Below, piece after piece: positions 49,805 through 57,409 of a stretch of 64,000 nt of DNA. The notes beneath the pieces are model-generated. The model was not told where the DNA came from. It did no database searches and saw nothing but the letters and a program-made list of their open reading frames with translations. Position 1 is the first letter of the stretch; the number at the start of each line of letters is the position of its first letter. The stretch covers positions 56,397 to 120,396 of the forward strand of contig CAJUAN010000008.1 of the NCBI GenBank assembly GCA_910584715.1, read 5' to 3'. The stretch is from an uncultured Oscillospiraceae bacterium. Its GTDB lineage: Bacteria; Bacillota; Clostridia; Oscillospirales; Ruminococcaceae. The position numbers and the translations under genes were made by a program.

Positions 49805-50248
49805 TTATAATATTCTTTTTAAATAAATCATATCCACTAATTGAACGCCGCATTCATATATTGGATGATCGTAGTTATCCGTAAAAAAATTTTTAACGCT
49901 GTGCGAACGGATAAAACCGCATTTTTCATAAAAAGGAACCGTTAACGGACTGTCGCCTGTTCCGACTTGTAAAATTGAATATTTTCCTTTATAATTAGCG
50001 GCAATAAAGTCAATCATCTTTTTTCCATAACCTTTTCCTTGACATTCAGGTTTTACGGCGATATTCTTAATTTCAAGAATATCGTTTCCTTCGTCACAAA
50101 CAACGCACTCGCATTTAACGCCGCCGTCTTCCAAAACATACATTGTGCCACTATTAATATATCTGTCTATCATATCTTCCTGCTCGTCCGCAAGAAGCAA
50201 AAGGGAAAGAAATCGTTTTTTGTTATCTTTGACTTCTCTTATTTCCAT
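49805..50248 (-). CDS. GNAT N-acetyltransferase (between 40-bp direct repeats)
   Basis: 147 residues. VKCECVVCDEGNDILEIKNIAVKPECQGKGYGKKMIDFIAANY holds the acetyl-CoA loop (QGKGYG), and PFYEKCGFIRSHSVKNFF follows. It is an Acetyltransf_1/10-type enzyme of unknown substrate. The base content is more AT-rich than the GNAT gene at 50.3-50.7 kb. The gene is bracketed by 40-bp direct repeats, one being the 3' end of that upstream GNAT gene, so this segment may have arrived by insertion or by unequal duplication. Confidence 0.85.
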   Translation of the reverse strand: MEIREVKDNKKRFLSLLLLADEQEDMIDRYINSGTMYVLEDGGVKCECVVCDEGNDILEIKNIAVKPECQGKGYGKKMIDFIAANYKGKYSILQVGTGDSPLTVPFYEKCGFIRSHSVKNFFTDNYDHPIYECGVQLVDMIYLKRIL

Positions 50249-50280
50249 AACCGACCGCCTCTGTTAACTATAATTTATAT

Positions 50281-50320
50281 TTACGTATCTATCCTTGTCA
50301 TATCGGCGATAGATCTGTTT
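50281..50320 (-). repeat. 40-bp direct repeat, copy 2 (true 3' end of the GNAT gene)
   Basis: The same 40 bases as 49731-49770 with two transitions. This copy is in frame with the full GNAT gene and is therefore the original. Confidence 0.9.
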
Positions 50321-50721
50321 CTGTAAACCAAGTCCTCCCTAAAAGTAAAGCCGGATTTTTCCCAGAAAGCGTTGCCGTCGGCGTTTCGGTCGAATACCAC
50401 AAGGGCGGCTTTGGCTATGCCTATCTCCTCCAGAGCGGACATTACCGCCTCCACAAGCTTTGAGGCTATACCCTGCCGACGCTGTTCGGGACTTACCGCC
50501 GTGTGGTAGATATAGCCCCGCCGTCCGTCGCTGCCCGCGATTATCGCGCCGACAATTTTGTCCTCGTACTCTGCCACAAAGCAGGTGTCGGGATTGCGCC
50601 TCAGAAATTTTTCAATGCCGTCCCGCGAATCGTCCACGGTATTCAGACCCATACCCTTGCAGGACAGCCACAGTTCGTAGACTGCTTCGTAATCTTTTAG
50701 CGTCATTTTTCTGATAATCAT
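50281..50721 (-). CDS. GNAT N-acetyltransferase
   Basis: 146 residues, complete GNAT fold: TLKDYEAVYELWLSCKGMGLN at the start, YIYHTAVSPEQRRQGIASKLVEAVMSAL with the acetyl-CoA loop RRQGIA, and AFWEKSGFTFREDLVYRNRSI near the end. It looks like the YpeA/Eis-unrelated small GNAT common beside regulatory genes. The start is one base from the P-loop kinase gene stop, suggesting coupling. Its last 40 bases are repeated at 49731-49770. Confidence 0.88.
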   Translation of the reverse strand: MIIRKMTLKDYEAVYELWLSCKGMGLNTVDDSRDGIEKFLRRNPDTCFVAEYEDKIVGAIIAGSDGRRGYIYHTAVSPEQRRQGIASKLVEAVMSALEEIGIAKAALVVFDRNADGNAFWEKSGFTFREDLVYRNRSIADMTRIDT

Positions 50722-50722
50722 T

Positions 50723-51232
50723 TCAGCCCTCCAAAATATTTCCGGAAACGTCGCGGAAAATTATGTCCGCTGCTTCATCAAGTCCGATTTCCTTAGTAAA
50801 ATTTTTTTCGGGTATTACTTTTATGTAGTCCTTTTCTACCCACCACCTGCGCATATCCTCTTCGCAAAATTTCGTTCTCTTAGCCCTTGTGCCGTGTCTT
50901 GCCACAGTTTCCTCGAAAGTCAGGTCGTAATAGTACGCGTAAATTTCAGAGCCGAATTCTTCGATTGCGGCTTCAAACAGCGGCATATACCACTCCGCAA
51001 CCATAATTCCCTCCAGTATCGTGACAGGAGAATTACGTCTGCCGTATTTCAGAAGCTCCGTCATCAGCGGCAGAGCCTTTGTGTCCGCGCCGTCTCCCGT
51101 GTGGAGCATCTCACGGCGAACCGTATCCTGGGAAATAAGCATTGTATTTTCCCCGAATTTTTCCTGTAACGCTTTTGATACCGAGGTTTTTCCGCTTCCC
51201 GAATTACCTCTTATAATTATCAGCTTTGCCAT
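50723..51232 (-). CDS. P-loop kinase/AAA-type small nucleotide-binding protein
   Basis: From the ATG at 51232 the protein has 169 residues and begins AKLIIIRGNSGSGKTSVSKAL (Walker A GNSGSGKT). LISQDTVRREMLHTGDGAD and YYDLTFEETVARHGTRAKRTKFCEEDMRRWW fit small-molecule kinases of the zeta/chloramphenicol-phosphotransferase type. No antitoxin-like gene is adjacent, so a toxin role is unlikely. A longer frame from 51337 overlaps the HAD gene and lacks the P-loop start. Substrate unknown. Confidence 0.78.
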   Translation of the reverse strand: MAKLIIIRGNSGSGKTSVSKALQEKFGENTMLISQDTVRREMLHTGDGADTKALPLMTELLKYGRRNSPVTILEGIMVAEWYMPLFEAAIEEFGSEIYAYYYDLTFEETVARHGTRAKRTKFCEEDMRRWWVEKDYIKVIPEKNFTKEIGLDEAADIIFRDVSGNILEG

Positions 51233-51237
51233 ACGGT

Positions 51238-51891
51238 TCAACCCCGTTTTATAATTATATCGTATATGTCCGACGGCTTTTCCGCAAGGAAGTTCGCTCC
51301 GCTGTCCAAAAGCTCTTCCTTGGTACGAAAGCCCCAAAGACAGCCTATCGCCGTAAGCCCCGCGTTTTTCGCGGTGTACATATCCACGTTTGAATCCCCC
51401 GCGAAATATGTATTTTCTGGGACAGCCCCCAGTCTTTCCATAATGCCAAAGGCTATGTCGGGCGCGGGCTTTTTGGGGACGTCTGCTTTTCCACCCTGAA
51501 CTATATCAAAGACGTTCCCGAAAAACCGCTTCACAATAGACTGTGTAAATTCGTCCGATTTATTAGAGGCTACCGCCATTTTAACGCCGCTTTTTTTGAG
51601 ATTTTCCAACAGCTCGTTTACACCGTCATAAGGACGGGTTTTGTCCGCAAAATGGATGTTGTAGTACTCCGAAAAAAGCTTCCGCGCCGCGGAAATATTT
51701 TCCTCAGTACGCTTATCCTTCGGAAGACAACGCTCCAACAGTTTAGGCACACCGTTTCCCACAAAATATCTGTAACTTTCAAGCGGGTATGTTTGGTACC
51801 CCATTTGCTCCATTGTATAGTTTGCCGAATCAGCAAGGTCGGCGAGAGTGTCCAGAAGAGTTCCGTCCAAATCAAAAATTATCGTTTTCAT
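51238..51891 (-). CDS. HAD hydrolase, phosphoglycolate phosphatase (Gph)-like
   Basis: 217 residues. Motif I is IFDLDGTLLDTLADLADS (nucleophile and acid Asp), the helical cap contains YQTYPLESYRYFVGNGVPKLLERCLPK, motif II is VASNKSD, and motif IV is YFAGDSNVDMYTAKNAGLTAIGCLWG. The sequence is close to phosphoglycolate phosphatase or PpaX-like phosphatases. Single gene; a TATAAT-containing AT-rich gap precedes it. Confidence 0.88.
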   Translation of the reverse strand: MKTIIFDLDGTLLDTLADLADSANYTMEQMGYQTYPLESYRYFVGNGVPKLLERCLPKDKRTEENISAARKLFSEYYNIHFADKTRPYDGVNELLENLKKSGVKMAVASNKSDEFTQSIVKRFFGNVFDIVQGGKADVPKKPAPDIAFGIMERLGAVPENTYFAGDSNVDMYTAKNAGLTAIGCLWGFRTKEELLDSGANFLAEKPSDIYDIIIKRG

Positions 51892-51988
51892 AAAATCACC
51901 TGAAAAATTTCCCTACCAAATAATTATAATATAATGCACCTGAAATTTCAATAGGTATAACCAAAAAGAATGGTATTTAAGAAAATTA

Positions 51989-53119
51989 TTATATGTGCGT
52001 ACTCAATAATTTGGAATATTTCGCACGGAAATCCGCAAATTTTCCCTCGTCAACGGCGTCCCGAATTCTCTCCATGAGAGTGTTATAAAAATAAAGATTG
52101 TGCATGACCGCAAGCCTGCCGGCAAGCTGTTCTCCCGCCTTGAAAAGGTGACGGACGTACGCCCGTGAAAAATTGCGGCAGGTAGGACAATCACACTCGG
52201 TATCAATAGGCAGCAAGTCTGTTTCGTAACGCTGATTGGTGATGTGCATAATTCCGCTCCAGGTAAAAATAGTTCCGTGACGGGCGTTACGGCTTGGCAT
52301 TACGCAGTCGAACAGGTCGATTCCCCGCGCCACCGCCTCGATTATGTTGGAGGGCGTACCCACTCCCATAAGATAACGGATTTTTTCTTTCGGCATAACA
52401 GGCGTTACAACGTCCAGAATGCGGTACATATCCTCGGTAGGTTCGCCCACGGCAAGTCCACCTACGGCGTAGCCGTCAAGGTCAAGCTTGGCTATCTCCT
52501 CCATATGCCAAACTCGAAGATCCTCATAGGTACAGCCTTGATTTATGCCGAACAAAAGCTGATTTTTGTTTATCGTATCATGTAAAGCGTTCAGCCTTGC
52601 CATTTCTTCCTTACAGCGGTACAACCAGCGCACCGTCCTTTCGCAGGAACGTTTGGAGTACTCATGCTCCGCGGGGTTTTCCACGCATTCGTCAAATGCC
52701 ATTGCAATTGTGGAGCCTAAGTTGGACTGTATCTGCATACTTTCCTCGGGACCCATAAAAATCTTCCTGCCGTCAACATGAGAGTTGAAGTACACTCCCT
52801 CCTCCTTGATTTTCCGCAGCTTGGCAAGGGAGAACACCTGAAACCCGCCGCTGTCGGTAAGAATGGGCTTGTCCCAGTTCATAAATTTGTGCAGTCCCCC
52901 CATTTCGCGGACGACCCTGTCCGAGGGGCGGACGTGGAGGTGATATGTATTGCAAAGCTCCACCTGACACTTCAGGTCCCGCAGGTCTATGGAGGACACC
53001 CCGCCCTTGATAGCCGCCGCCGTGCCCACGTTCATAAAGCAGGGCGTTTGAAAGGTTCCATGTACCGTCTCGAATTTACCGCGGCGGGCGTTTCCCTCTT
53101 GTTTTAATAATGTGTACAT
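51989..53119 (-). CDS. tgt: tRNA-guanine(34) transglycosylase
   Basis: Exchanges G34 of GUN-anticodon tRNAs for the queuosine precursor preQ1. 376 residues with DSGGFQVFSLAKLRKI (first catalytic Asp), GGLAVGEPTEDMYRILD, GIDLFDCVMPSRNARHG (second catalytic Asp), and the zinc site CDCPTCRNFSRAYVRHLFKAGE. QueA, the next enzyme of the pathway, is at 55.1-56.1 kb on the same strand with three unrelated genes between them. The ATG has AAGGAG. Confidence 0.97.
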   Translation of the reverse strand: MYTLLKQEGNARRGKFETVHGTFQTPCFMNVGTAAAIKGGVSSIDLRDLKCQVELCNTYHLHVRPSDRVVREMGGLHKFMNWDKPILTDSGGFQVFSLAKLRKIKEEGVYFNSHVDGRKIFMGPEESMQIQSNLGSTIAMAFDECVENPAEHEYSKRSCERTVRWLYRCKEEMARLNALHDTINKNQLLFGINQGCTYEDLRVWHMEEIAKLDLDGYAVGGLAVGEPTEDMYRILDVVTPVMPKEKIRYLMGVGTPSNIIEAVARGIDLFDCVMPSRNARHGTIFTWSGIMHITNQRYETDLLPIDTECDCPTCRNFSRAYVRHLFKAGEQLAGRLAVMHNLYFYNTLMERIRDAVDEGKFADFRAKYSKLLSTHI

Positions 53120-53135
53120 AATTTCTCCTTTTCAA

Positions 53136-53510
53136 TCAGTTCATTTCGTAAAAATTCGCCGTCTCACGGTTCCGGTATTCATGCTTTTCGTAATAGCCGA
53201 TAAGCTCGCCGTCCCCGTTCCGCATGGCTATCATGTAAACGTCTTTGTTTTCCTTTTCGTTGTAAAAGGTGTATACCCGATTATTTTCGGGACTTTTCCC
53301 GAACCACTCAATCACCTGCTCTATCCTCTCATTGCTTGCCTTATTGTGGCAGTCCAGCAGGGATGTTCCCACAAGCCTGCCGCCGCCCCTCTTGGAGTAC
53401 CTTTCCTCCGCCGCGGGATTCATATAAACGATTTTGTGGGACAGGTCGCATATCACAACCGCAGATGTGTCCATATCAATTACGCTTTTGAAAAATTCAT
53501 GCAGTTCCAT
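53136..53510 (-). CDS. Stand-alone PAS-domain protein
   Basis: 124 residues making one PAS domain: VIDMDTSAVVICDLSHKIVYMNPAAEERYSKRGG at the start and YTFYNEKENKDVYMIAMRNGDGELIGYYEKHEY at the end. The pattern is that of PAS domains with a helix carrying CHNKASNERIEQVIEWF. There is no output domain. It may bind a cofactor or regulate a partner protein. It lies between tgt and the nucleotidyltransferase gene, 16 bases upstream of tgt. Confidence 0.8.
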   Translation of the reverse strand: MELHEFFKSVIDMDTSAVVICDLSHKIVYMNPAAEERYSKRGGGRLVGTSLLDCHNKASNERIEQVIEWFGKSPENNRVYTFYNEKENKDVYMIAMRNGDGELIGYYEKHEYRNRETANFYEMN

Positions 53511-53523
53511 AAAAATTATCCTT

Positions 53524-54594
53524 TCAATTCTCTAAATAATGTTCAACAAAGGAATCTATATCCTCAAAACGTTTCAGCTCGATTCCCGCTTTTCGGTACT
53601 CATTTAAATATTCTTTCAGGAAATCATCAAACGCCTGCGCAGTTTTTTGCAGGTCGTTCGGGTCGTAGCCGTCAAACACACTGTAACTGCCTATATCCGT
53701 TTCGGAGTCTATCTCGGAAAGCATGGCGTTCAGACTTGCAATACTCATAAACGCAAGGTGCCTGTCCCGCCGTTTGGACGCGTCGTACATCTTGTTCCGC
53801 CAATTTGAAAACATCTCCTCATAAGTACCGCCGATAACGTCGGCAGCCTCCTTTTTGCAAACGGGAATTGCCAATTTTGCGGACTGAAATACAAGCGCGG
53901 TCTCACGGACAAGCTCAGTCAGACTGCTTTTTATCTGCTCAGCGGAATTTACCGACAGGACGCTTTCTATCATTTCGCGTAAATTCGCGGGTCTGCGTTC
54001 CATTGCTTCAAGCTCCTCATACGCGCGTTTTGTACCGTACCGAAAATATTTTTTATTAAGCATTGCCAGCGCATTTTCAACATAGTACAGCGCATACCCT
54101 GCCTGTTCGCGAATATCCGAAATTTTTTCCGCGATCATTGCGGACATATAAAAATGCTCAGCCTCTTTAAGCATATTTTCCGCCTTTGTATAGTCCTCCG
54201 CCGAAAAGGGCTTTTGCAGTATCTCCGCCGCCTTTTGACGAAGCTTTTCCAGTTCCGCTCGGTACTTTTCATCCGAACAATATACGATTTGGGAATCCAT
54301 AAGCTTGGCAATATTAGGGTCGCTGTACTCGGCGGCTCTCTGCAATTCCTCCCACGCGGTACAGTAAATATCGTGTCCCACGCCTGAATCGTCCTGTATA
54401 AAGGTACTTCCCAACTGCCAACCTTTATCGTCGTTTATCAGAATAAGCAAGTCCAGATCGGATTTTTCGTGAAAATCCCCCGTTACAAAAGAACCGTATA
54501 TCCCTATCAGCGCAAGACTTTCGGGACATATTTTTTTCGCCTTTTCTATGACCGCGTTTATTATTTTTTGATTTCTTATTTGTAGATTTTCCAT
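53524..54594 (-). CDS. MNT-type nucleotidyltransferase with helical C-terminal domain
   Basis: 356 residues. The nucleotidyltransferase motif is GIYGSFVTGDFHEKSDLDLLILIND (GS...DxD), near residue 30. After residue 130 the protein is a long helical region (EDYTKAENMLKEAEHFYMSAMIAEKI, AGYALYYVENALAMLNKKYFRYGTKRAYEEL) resembling HEPN-type partners fused in one chain, though no RxxxxH catalytic motif is evident. It may modify a small molecule, protein or tRNA. There is no separate HEPN gene. Confidence 0.75.
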   Translation of the reverse strand: MENLQIRNQKIINAVIEKAKKICPESLALIGIYGSFVTGDFHEKSDLDLLILINDDKGWQLGSTFIQDDSGVGHDIYCTAWEELQRAAEYSDPNIAKLMDSQIVYCSDEKYRAELEKLRQKAAEILQKPFSAEDYTKAENMLKEAEHFYMSAMIAEKISDIREQAGYALYYVENALAMLNKKYFRYGTKRAYEELEAMERRPANLREMIESVLSVNSAEQIKSSLTELVRETALVFQSAKLAIPVCKKEAADVIGGTYEEMFSNWRNKMYDASKRRDRHLAFMSIASLNAMLSEIDSETDIGSYSVFDGYDPNDLQKTAQAFDDFLKEYLNEYRKAGIELKRFEDIDSFVEHYLEN

Positions 54595-54609
54595 ATTGAT
54601 TTAATCCTT

Positions 54610-55041
54610 TCAATATTGTACAAACAAAATTGAAAATACACAAATAGCTACTACTATAGCTACTAATGCAACTAAATATACCCCACTCATTATAAGCGTA
54701 CCTCTTTTGCCAACACATTTTTTGTATTTTTTCAAATACCAAACCGTGATTTTATCACCTTTTTTTAAAGCATGCTCTATACGTTTTACACGAAAACTTA
54801 CTTCCATTGGAACATTAAATATCTCTCCGTCATCTTCTATATCAACCGAAAAACTATAATATACGTCGCCATTACGGGCGCCTTCTAAATCGGTTATATC
54901 AGCAACCGTTGCTTCCCGTTGTTCGGCAGATCTATAGTAAACGATACCCTTAATAATAAGATAAATACCATAAATAAGCGGCGTAAACAATAGAATACAA
55001 AGAAACAAATCCATAACATTTAAATCCATAATAATTTCCAT
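54610..55041 (-). CDS. DUF3592 membrane protein
   Basis: 143 residues from the ATG at 55041 (GAAAGGG upstream). Two membrane helices, MDLFLCILLFTPLIYGIYLIIKGI and GVYLVALVAIVVAICVFSILF, flank a soluble beta region of about 65 residues with VYYSFSVDIEDDGEIFNVPMEVSFRVKRIEHALKKGDKITVWYL, as in DUF3592. The function of the family is unknown. Codon use is AT-richer than queA next door. Confidence 0.75.
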   Translation of the reverse strand: MEIIMDLNVMDLFLCILLFTPLIYGIYLIIKGIVYYRSAEQREATVADITDLEGARNGDVYYSFSVDIEDDGEIFNVPMEVSFRVKRIEHALKKGDKITVWYLKKYKKCVGKRGTLIMSGVYLVALVAIVVAICVFSILFVQY

Positions 55042-55086
55042 ATAAATCAACCCTTTCAATTTCTGCGGGTCGGGCAACCCGTCCCC

Positions 55087-56145
55087 CTACAATATCAGCA
55101 TCGAATCCCCAAAGCTAAAAAAGCGGTAACGTTCCTCAACCGCCTTTTTGTAGGCGTTCATTGTGTTTTCGTACCCCAAAAACGCCGACACAAGCATAAT
55201 AAGCGTGCTTTCGGGCAGGTGGAAATTTGTGATAAGTCCGTCCAAAACCTTGAAGTCAAAGCCAGGGTAAATAAAAATATCCGTGTATCCCTCGCAGGCT
55301 TTTATCTCGCCGTACCTCTGCGCCGCACTTTCAAGGGTTCGGCAGGACGTTGTGCCGACGGCGATAACACGTCCCCCCGCCGCCTTGGTGCGGTTTATCA
55401 GCTCCGCCGTTTCGGGGGGAATGGAAAAATGCTCGCTGTGCATTTTGTGGTCAAGGACGTTCTCCTCCTTTACCGGACGGAACGTTCCCAGTCCCACGTG
55501 GAGGGTAACATATGCAAGGTTTACGCCCTTGCTTTTCAAATCCTCAAGCATTTCACCGGTAAAGTGAAGCCCCGCCGTAGGCGCTGCCGCGGAGCCTAAC
55601 TCCCTGCTGTAGACAGTCTGATAGCGCTCTTTGTCAGCAAGCTTTTCTGTAATATATGGCGGCAGAGGCATTTGTCCCACCTCGTCAAGTACCGCGAAGA
55701 AACTTCCCTCACAGTCAAATTTCGCGATACGGTTTCCGCCCTCGACGGTTTCCATAATTTCTGCGCGGAGAAGACCCTCGCCGAAAGTAAATTTCGCTCC
55801 CGGCTTGGCTTTTTTTCCGGGACGGACAAGTATCTCCCAAAGCTTGTCCCCCTTTTGCTCCAGCAAAAGAAATTCCACAACCGCCCCCGTGCCGTCCTTA
55901 ACGCCGAAAAGACGTGCGGGCAGGACGCGGGAGTCGTTCATAACAAGCAGGTCACCAGCCTTTAAGTAGTTGCCCAAATCGTAAAAATGGCTGTGTTCTA
56001 TTTCGCCGTTTGTCCTGTCAACCTTTAACATTCTGGAATGGTTCCGCGGTTCTATAGGGGTCTGGGCGATAAGCTCCTCCGGCAGGTCGTACCAAAAATC
56101 GGAGCGTTTCATTGTCCCCGAAAGTCCGTGTGTATTTGTATTCAA
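55087..56145 (-). CDS. queA: S-adenosylmethionine:tRNA ribosyltransferase-isomerase
   Basis: Makes epoxyqueuosine from preQ1-tRNA and SAM, following Tgt. 352 residues: RSDFWYDLPEELIAQTPIEPRNHSRML, LGDLLVMNDSRVLPARLFG-like KAGDLLVMNDSRVLPARLFG, SAAAPTAGLHFT, YVTLHVGLGTFRPV, and the ending RYRFFSFGDSMLIL. The start is the TTG at 56145: GGAGG sits seven bases upstream, whereas the in-frame ATG 11 codons later has no site. The product thus carries 11 extra residues at its N-terminus. Confidence 0.95.
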   Translation of the reverse strand: MNTNTHGLSGTMKRSDFWYDLPEELIAQTPIEPRNHSRMLKVDRTNGEIEHSHFYDLGNYLKAGDLLVMNDSRVLPARLFGVKDGTGAVVEFLLLEQKGDKLWEILVRPGKKAKPGAKFTFGEGLLRAEIMETVEGGNRIAKFDCEGSFFAVLDEVGQMPLPPYITEKLADKERYQTVYSRELGSAAAPTAGLHFTGEMLEDLKSKGVNLAYVTLHVGLGTFRPVKEENVLDHKMHSEHFSIPPETAELINRTKAAGGRVIAVGTTSCRTLESAAQRYGEIKACEGYTDIFIYPGFDFKVLDGLITNFHLPESTLIMLVSAFLGYENTMNAYKKAVEERYRFFSFGDSMLIL

Positions 56146-56161
56146 TCTAATTCCTCCTAAA

Positions 56162-57061
56162 TCAATTTTGCAGCGGGTTCTCCGAATATTTTTTCATCAC
56201 CTGTGAAACGCAGGCATAAACGTCGTCAAGCGAATAATTCTCTATGTCGGGTACTTCTATCATTTCCGTTTCCGAATTGAAGCGGTACAACTCCTCATAT
56301 TTTCCGAAATATTTTCGGTACAGCCCGTCGCAGTCCTCACTTTCTTCAATAAGTTCATCACCTATGTAGACTTTTGCATCATGTACGTAAATCTCGCCGT
56401 CTTGATTGTATAACTGTTCCTCATAAAACTCCATAACACTGTCTGTCAACACGTACACCGCTTTTGAAACCTCATAACCATGTCCGCCCTCTGCTTCATA
56501 CAACATGACCTTTTCGCCGGTCCCGCTGTCAACGGAAGCTATATAAACCTCACATTTGTCATAAACGGTACTGTAGCTGTAAAGTCTATCTCCGTCAAGA
56601 GTATATGCAGTCATGCTCCCTCCCCACATACCGCCGTCAACCAAAACAATTTCGGGTATGCCGTCAAATGTCAGGTCGGCAAAGCCAAATCTGCTTGTCA
56701 TTGGCGCATTTACTAAACACCTTTCCTCTTCAAGAAAACGGTAAACCGTATCTGCGGCTGTATGCGCCCATTGGAGGTAGTTTCCGTCCAATTCCGCGGG
56801 TACAGGTGTTTCACGCTTTTTTTCGGTCTGCTCTGTTTCGGACGGCTCTGTCGCCGTGGTTGATTCTGTTTCGGTAATTTCTCTCTCGGAAGTTTGCGGC
56901 TCGGTTTCCGTTTCACTTAAACTTGCTGCAGCGGTCGAAACGGTACTCGCTGTTTCCGAATTTCCGCTTGATATATCGTCATTGTTTACGCAGCCCGATA
57001 AAGAAAGTATCGAAAACAGAACAATAAGCGCACACAATAACGATCCTGCAAATTTTTGCAT
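56162..57061 (-). CDS. Putative lipoprotein of unknown function
   Basis: 299 residues. A lipoprotein signal peptide ends in LFSILSLSGC (lipobox, Cys24). A Thr/Ser/Glu-rich linker reaches about residue 90 (SETETEPQTSEREITETES). The globular domain starts near NYLQWAHTAADTVYRF and contains FADLTFDGIPEIVLVDGGMWGGSMTAYTLDGDRLYSY, an FG-GAP/repeat-like turn. It should be processed by LspA, encoded in this window. The ligand is unknown; some such domains are predicted sugar or cell-wall binding. It precedes queA by 16 bases. Confidence 0.82.
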   Translation of the reverse strand: MQKFAGSLLCALIVLFSILSLSGCVNNDDISSGNSETASTVSTAAASLSETETEPQTSEREITETESTTATEPSETEQTEKKRETPVPAELDGNYLQWAHTAADTVYRFLEEERCLVNAPMTSRFGFADLTFDGIPEIVLVDGGMWGGSMTAYTLDGDRLYSYSTVYDKCEVYIASVDSGTGEKVMLYEAEGGHGYEVSKAVYVLTDSVMEFYEEQLYNQDGEIYVHDAKVYIGDELIEESEDCDGLYRKYFGKYEELYRFNSETEMIEVPDIENYSLDDVYACVSQVMKKYSENPLQN

Positions 57062-57103
57062 AATTTAAAAATTCTCCCTTATAATAAAAAATTCTAAAAA
57101 CTA

Positions 57104-57132
57104 TTGACAAAATCAAATATTACGGATATAAT
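57104..57132 (+). promoter_or_regulatory. Consensus SigA promoter of the lysine operon
   Basis: TTGACA (57104-57109), 17 bases, TATAAT (57127-57132): consensus at every position. It leads directly into the lysine riboswitch. Confidence 0.9.
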
Positions 57133-57143
57133 AAGTAATAATC

Positions 57144-57312
57144 AACCGATAGAGGCGCAGTAAAGATAAGTACCGCTCCAAAGACCGCCGGGGTCGTCCG
57201 TATGGAGCGTAAAAGGCGATACTGCCGAAGGAAACTGTTTGGCAGACTGTTTCCTGATTGCATATTAAACAGGTATGCAATTGTCATCATTAGTATGGTG
57301 GAGTGCTATCGA
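57144..57312 (+). promoter_or_regulatory. Lysine riboswitch (L-box) aptamer
   Basis: Basal stem P1: CGATAG (57147-57152) pairs with CTATCG (57306-57311). Conserved core pieces: AGAGGCGCAG after P1, AAGATAAGTA, AAAAGGCGATACTGCCGAAG (57211-57230), and the closing GGTGGAGTGCTATC. Peripheral hairpins are visible: GGAAAC/GTTTCC (P4) and ATTGCATA/TATGCAAT (P5, 57258-57282). The L-box binds lysine and lowers expression of lysine biosynthesis genes. Here asd, dapA and dapB follow, which fits. Confidence 0.9.
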
Positions 57313-57350
57313 CATAAAAATGTCAACATTTCTATTATACAGTATGGGCG

Positions 57351-57375
57351 GTCGGTTTTCAACCGATTTTTTTAT
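57351..57375 (+). terminator. Riboswitch-controlled terminator before asd
   Basis: TCGGTT (57352-57357), loop TTC, AACCGA (57361-57366), then seven T. It is a short stem 35 bases before the asd ATG and the natural expression platform of the L-box. AACCGA at 57144-57149 near the aptamer start could pair with the left arm instead. Confidence 0.8.
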
Positions 57376-57409
57376 TTTTATGTAAATTTATTTCAAAGGA
57401 GAAATTTTT

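Noticed and set aside
50723..51232. Zeta-toxin system
   Set aside because: The P-loop protein fits small kinases, but no epsilon-like antitoxin is adjacent.
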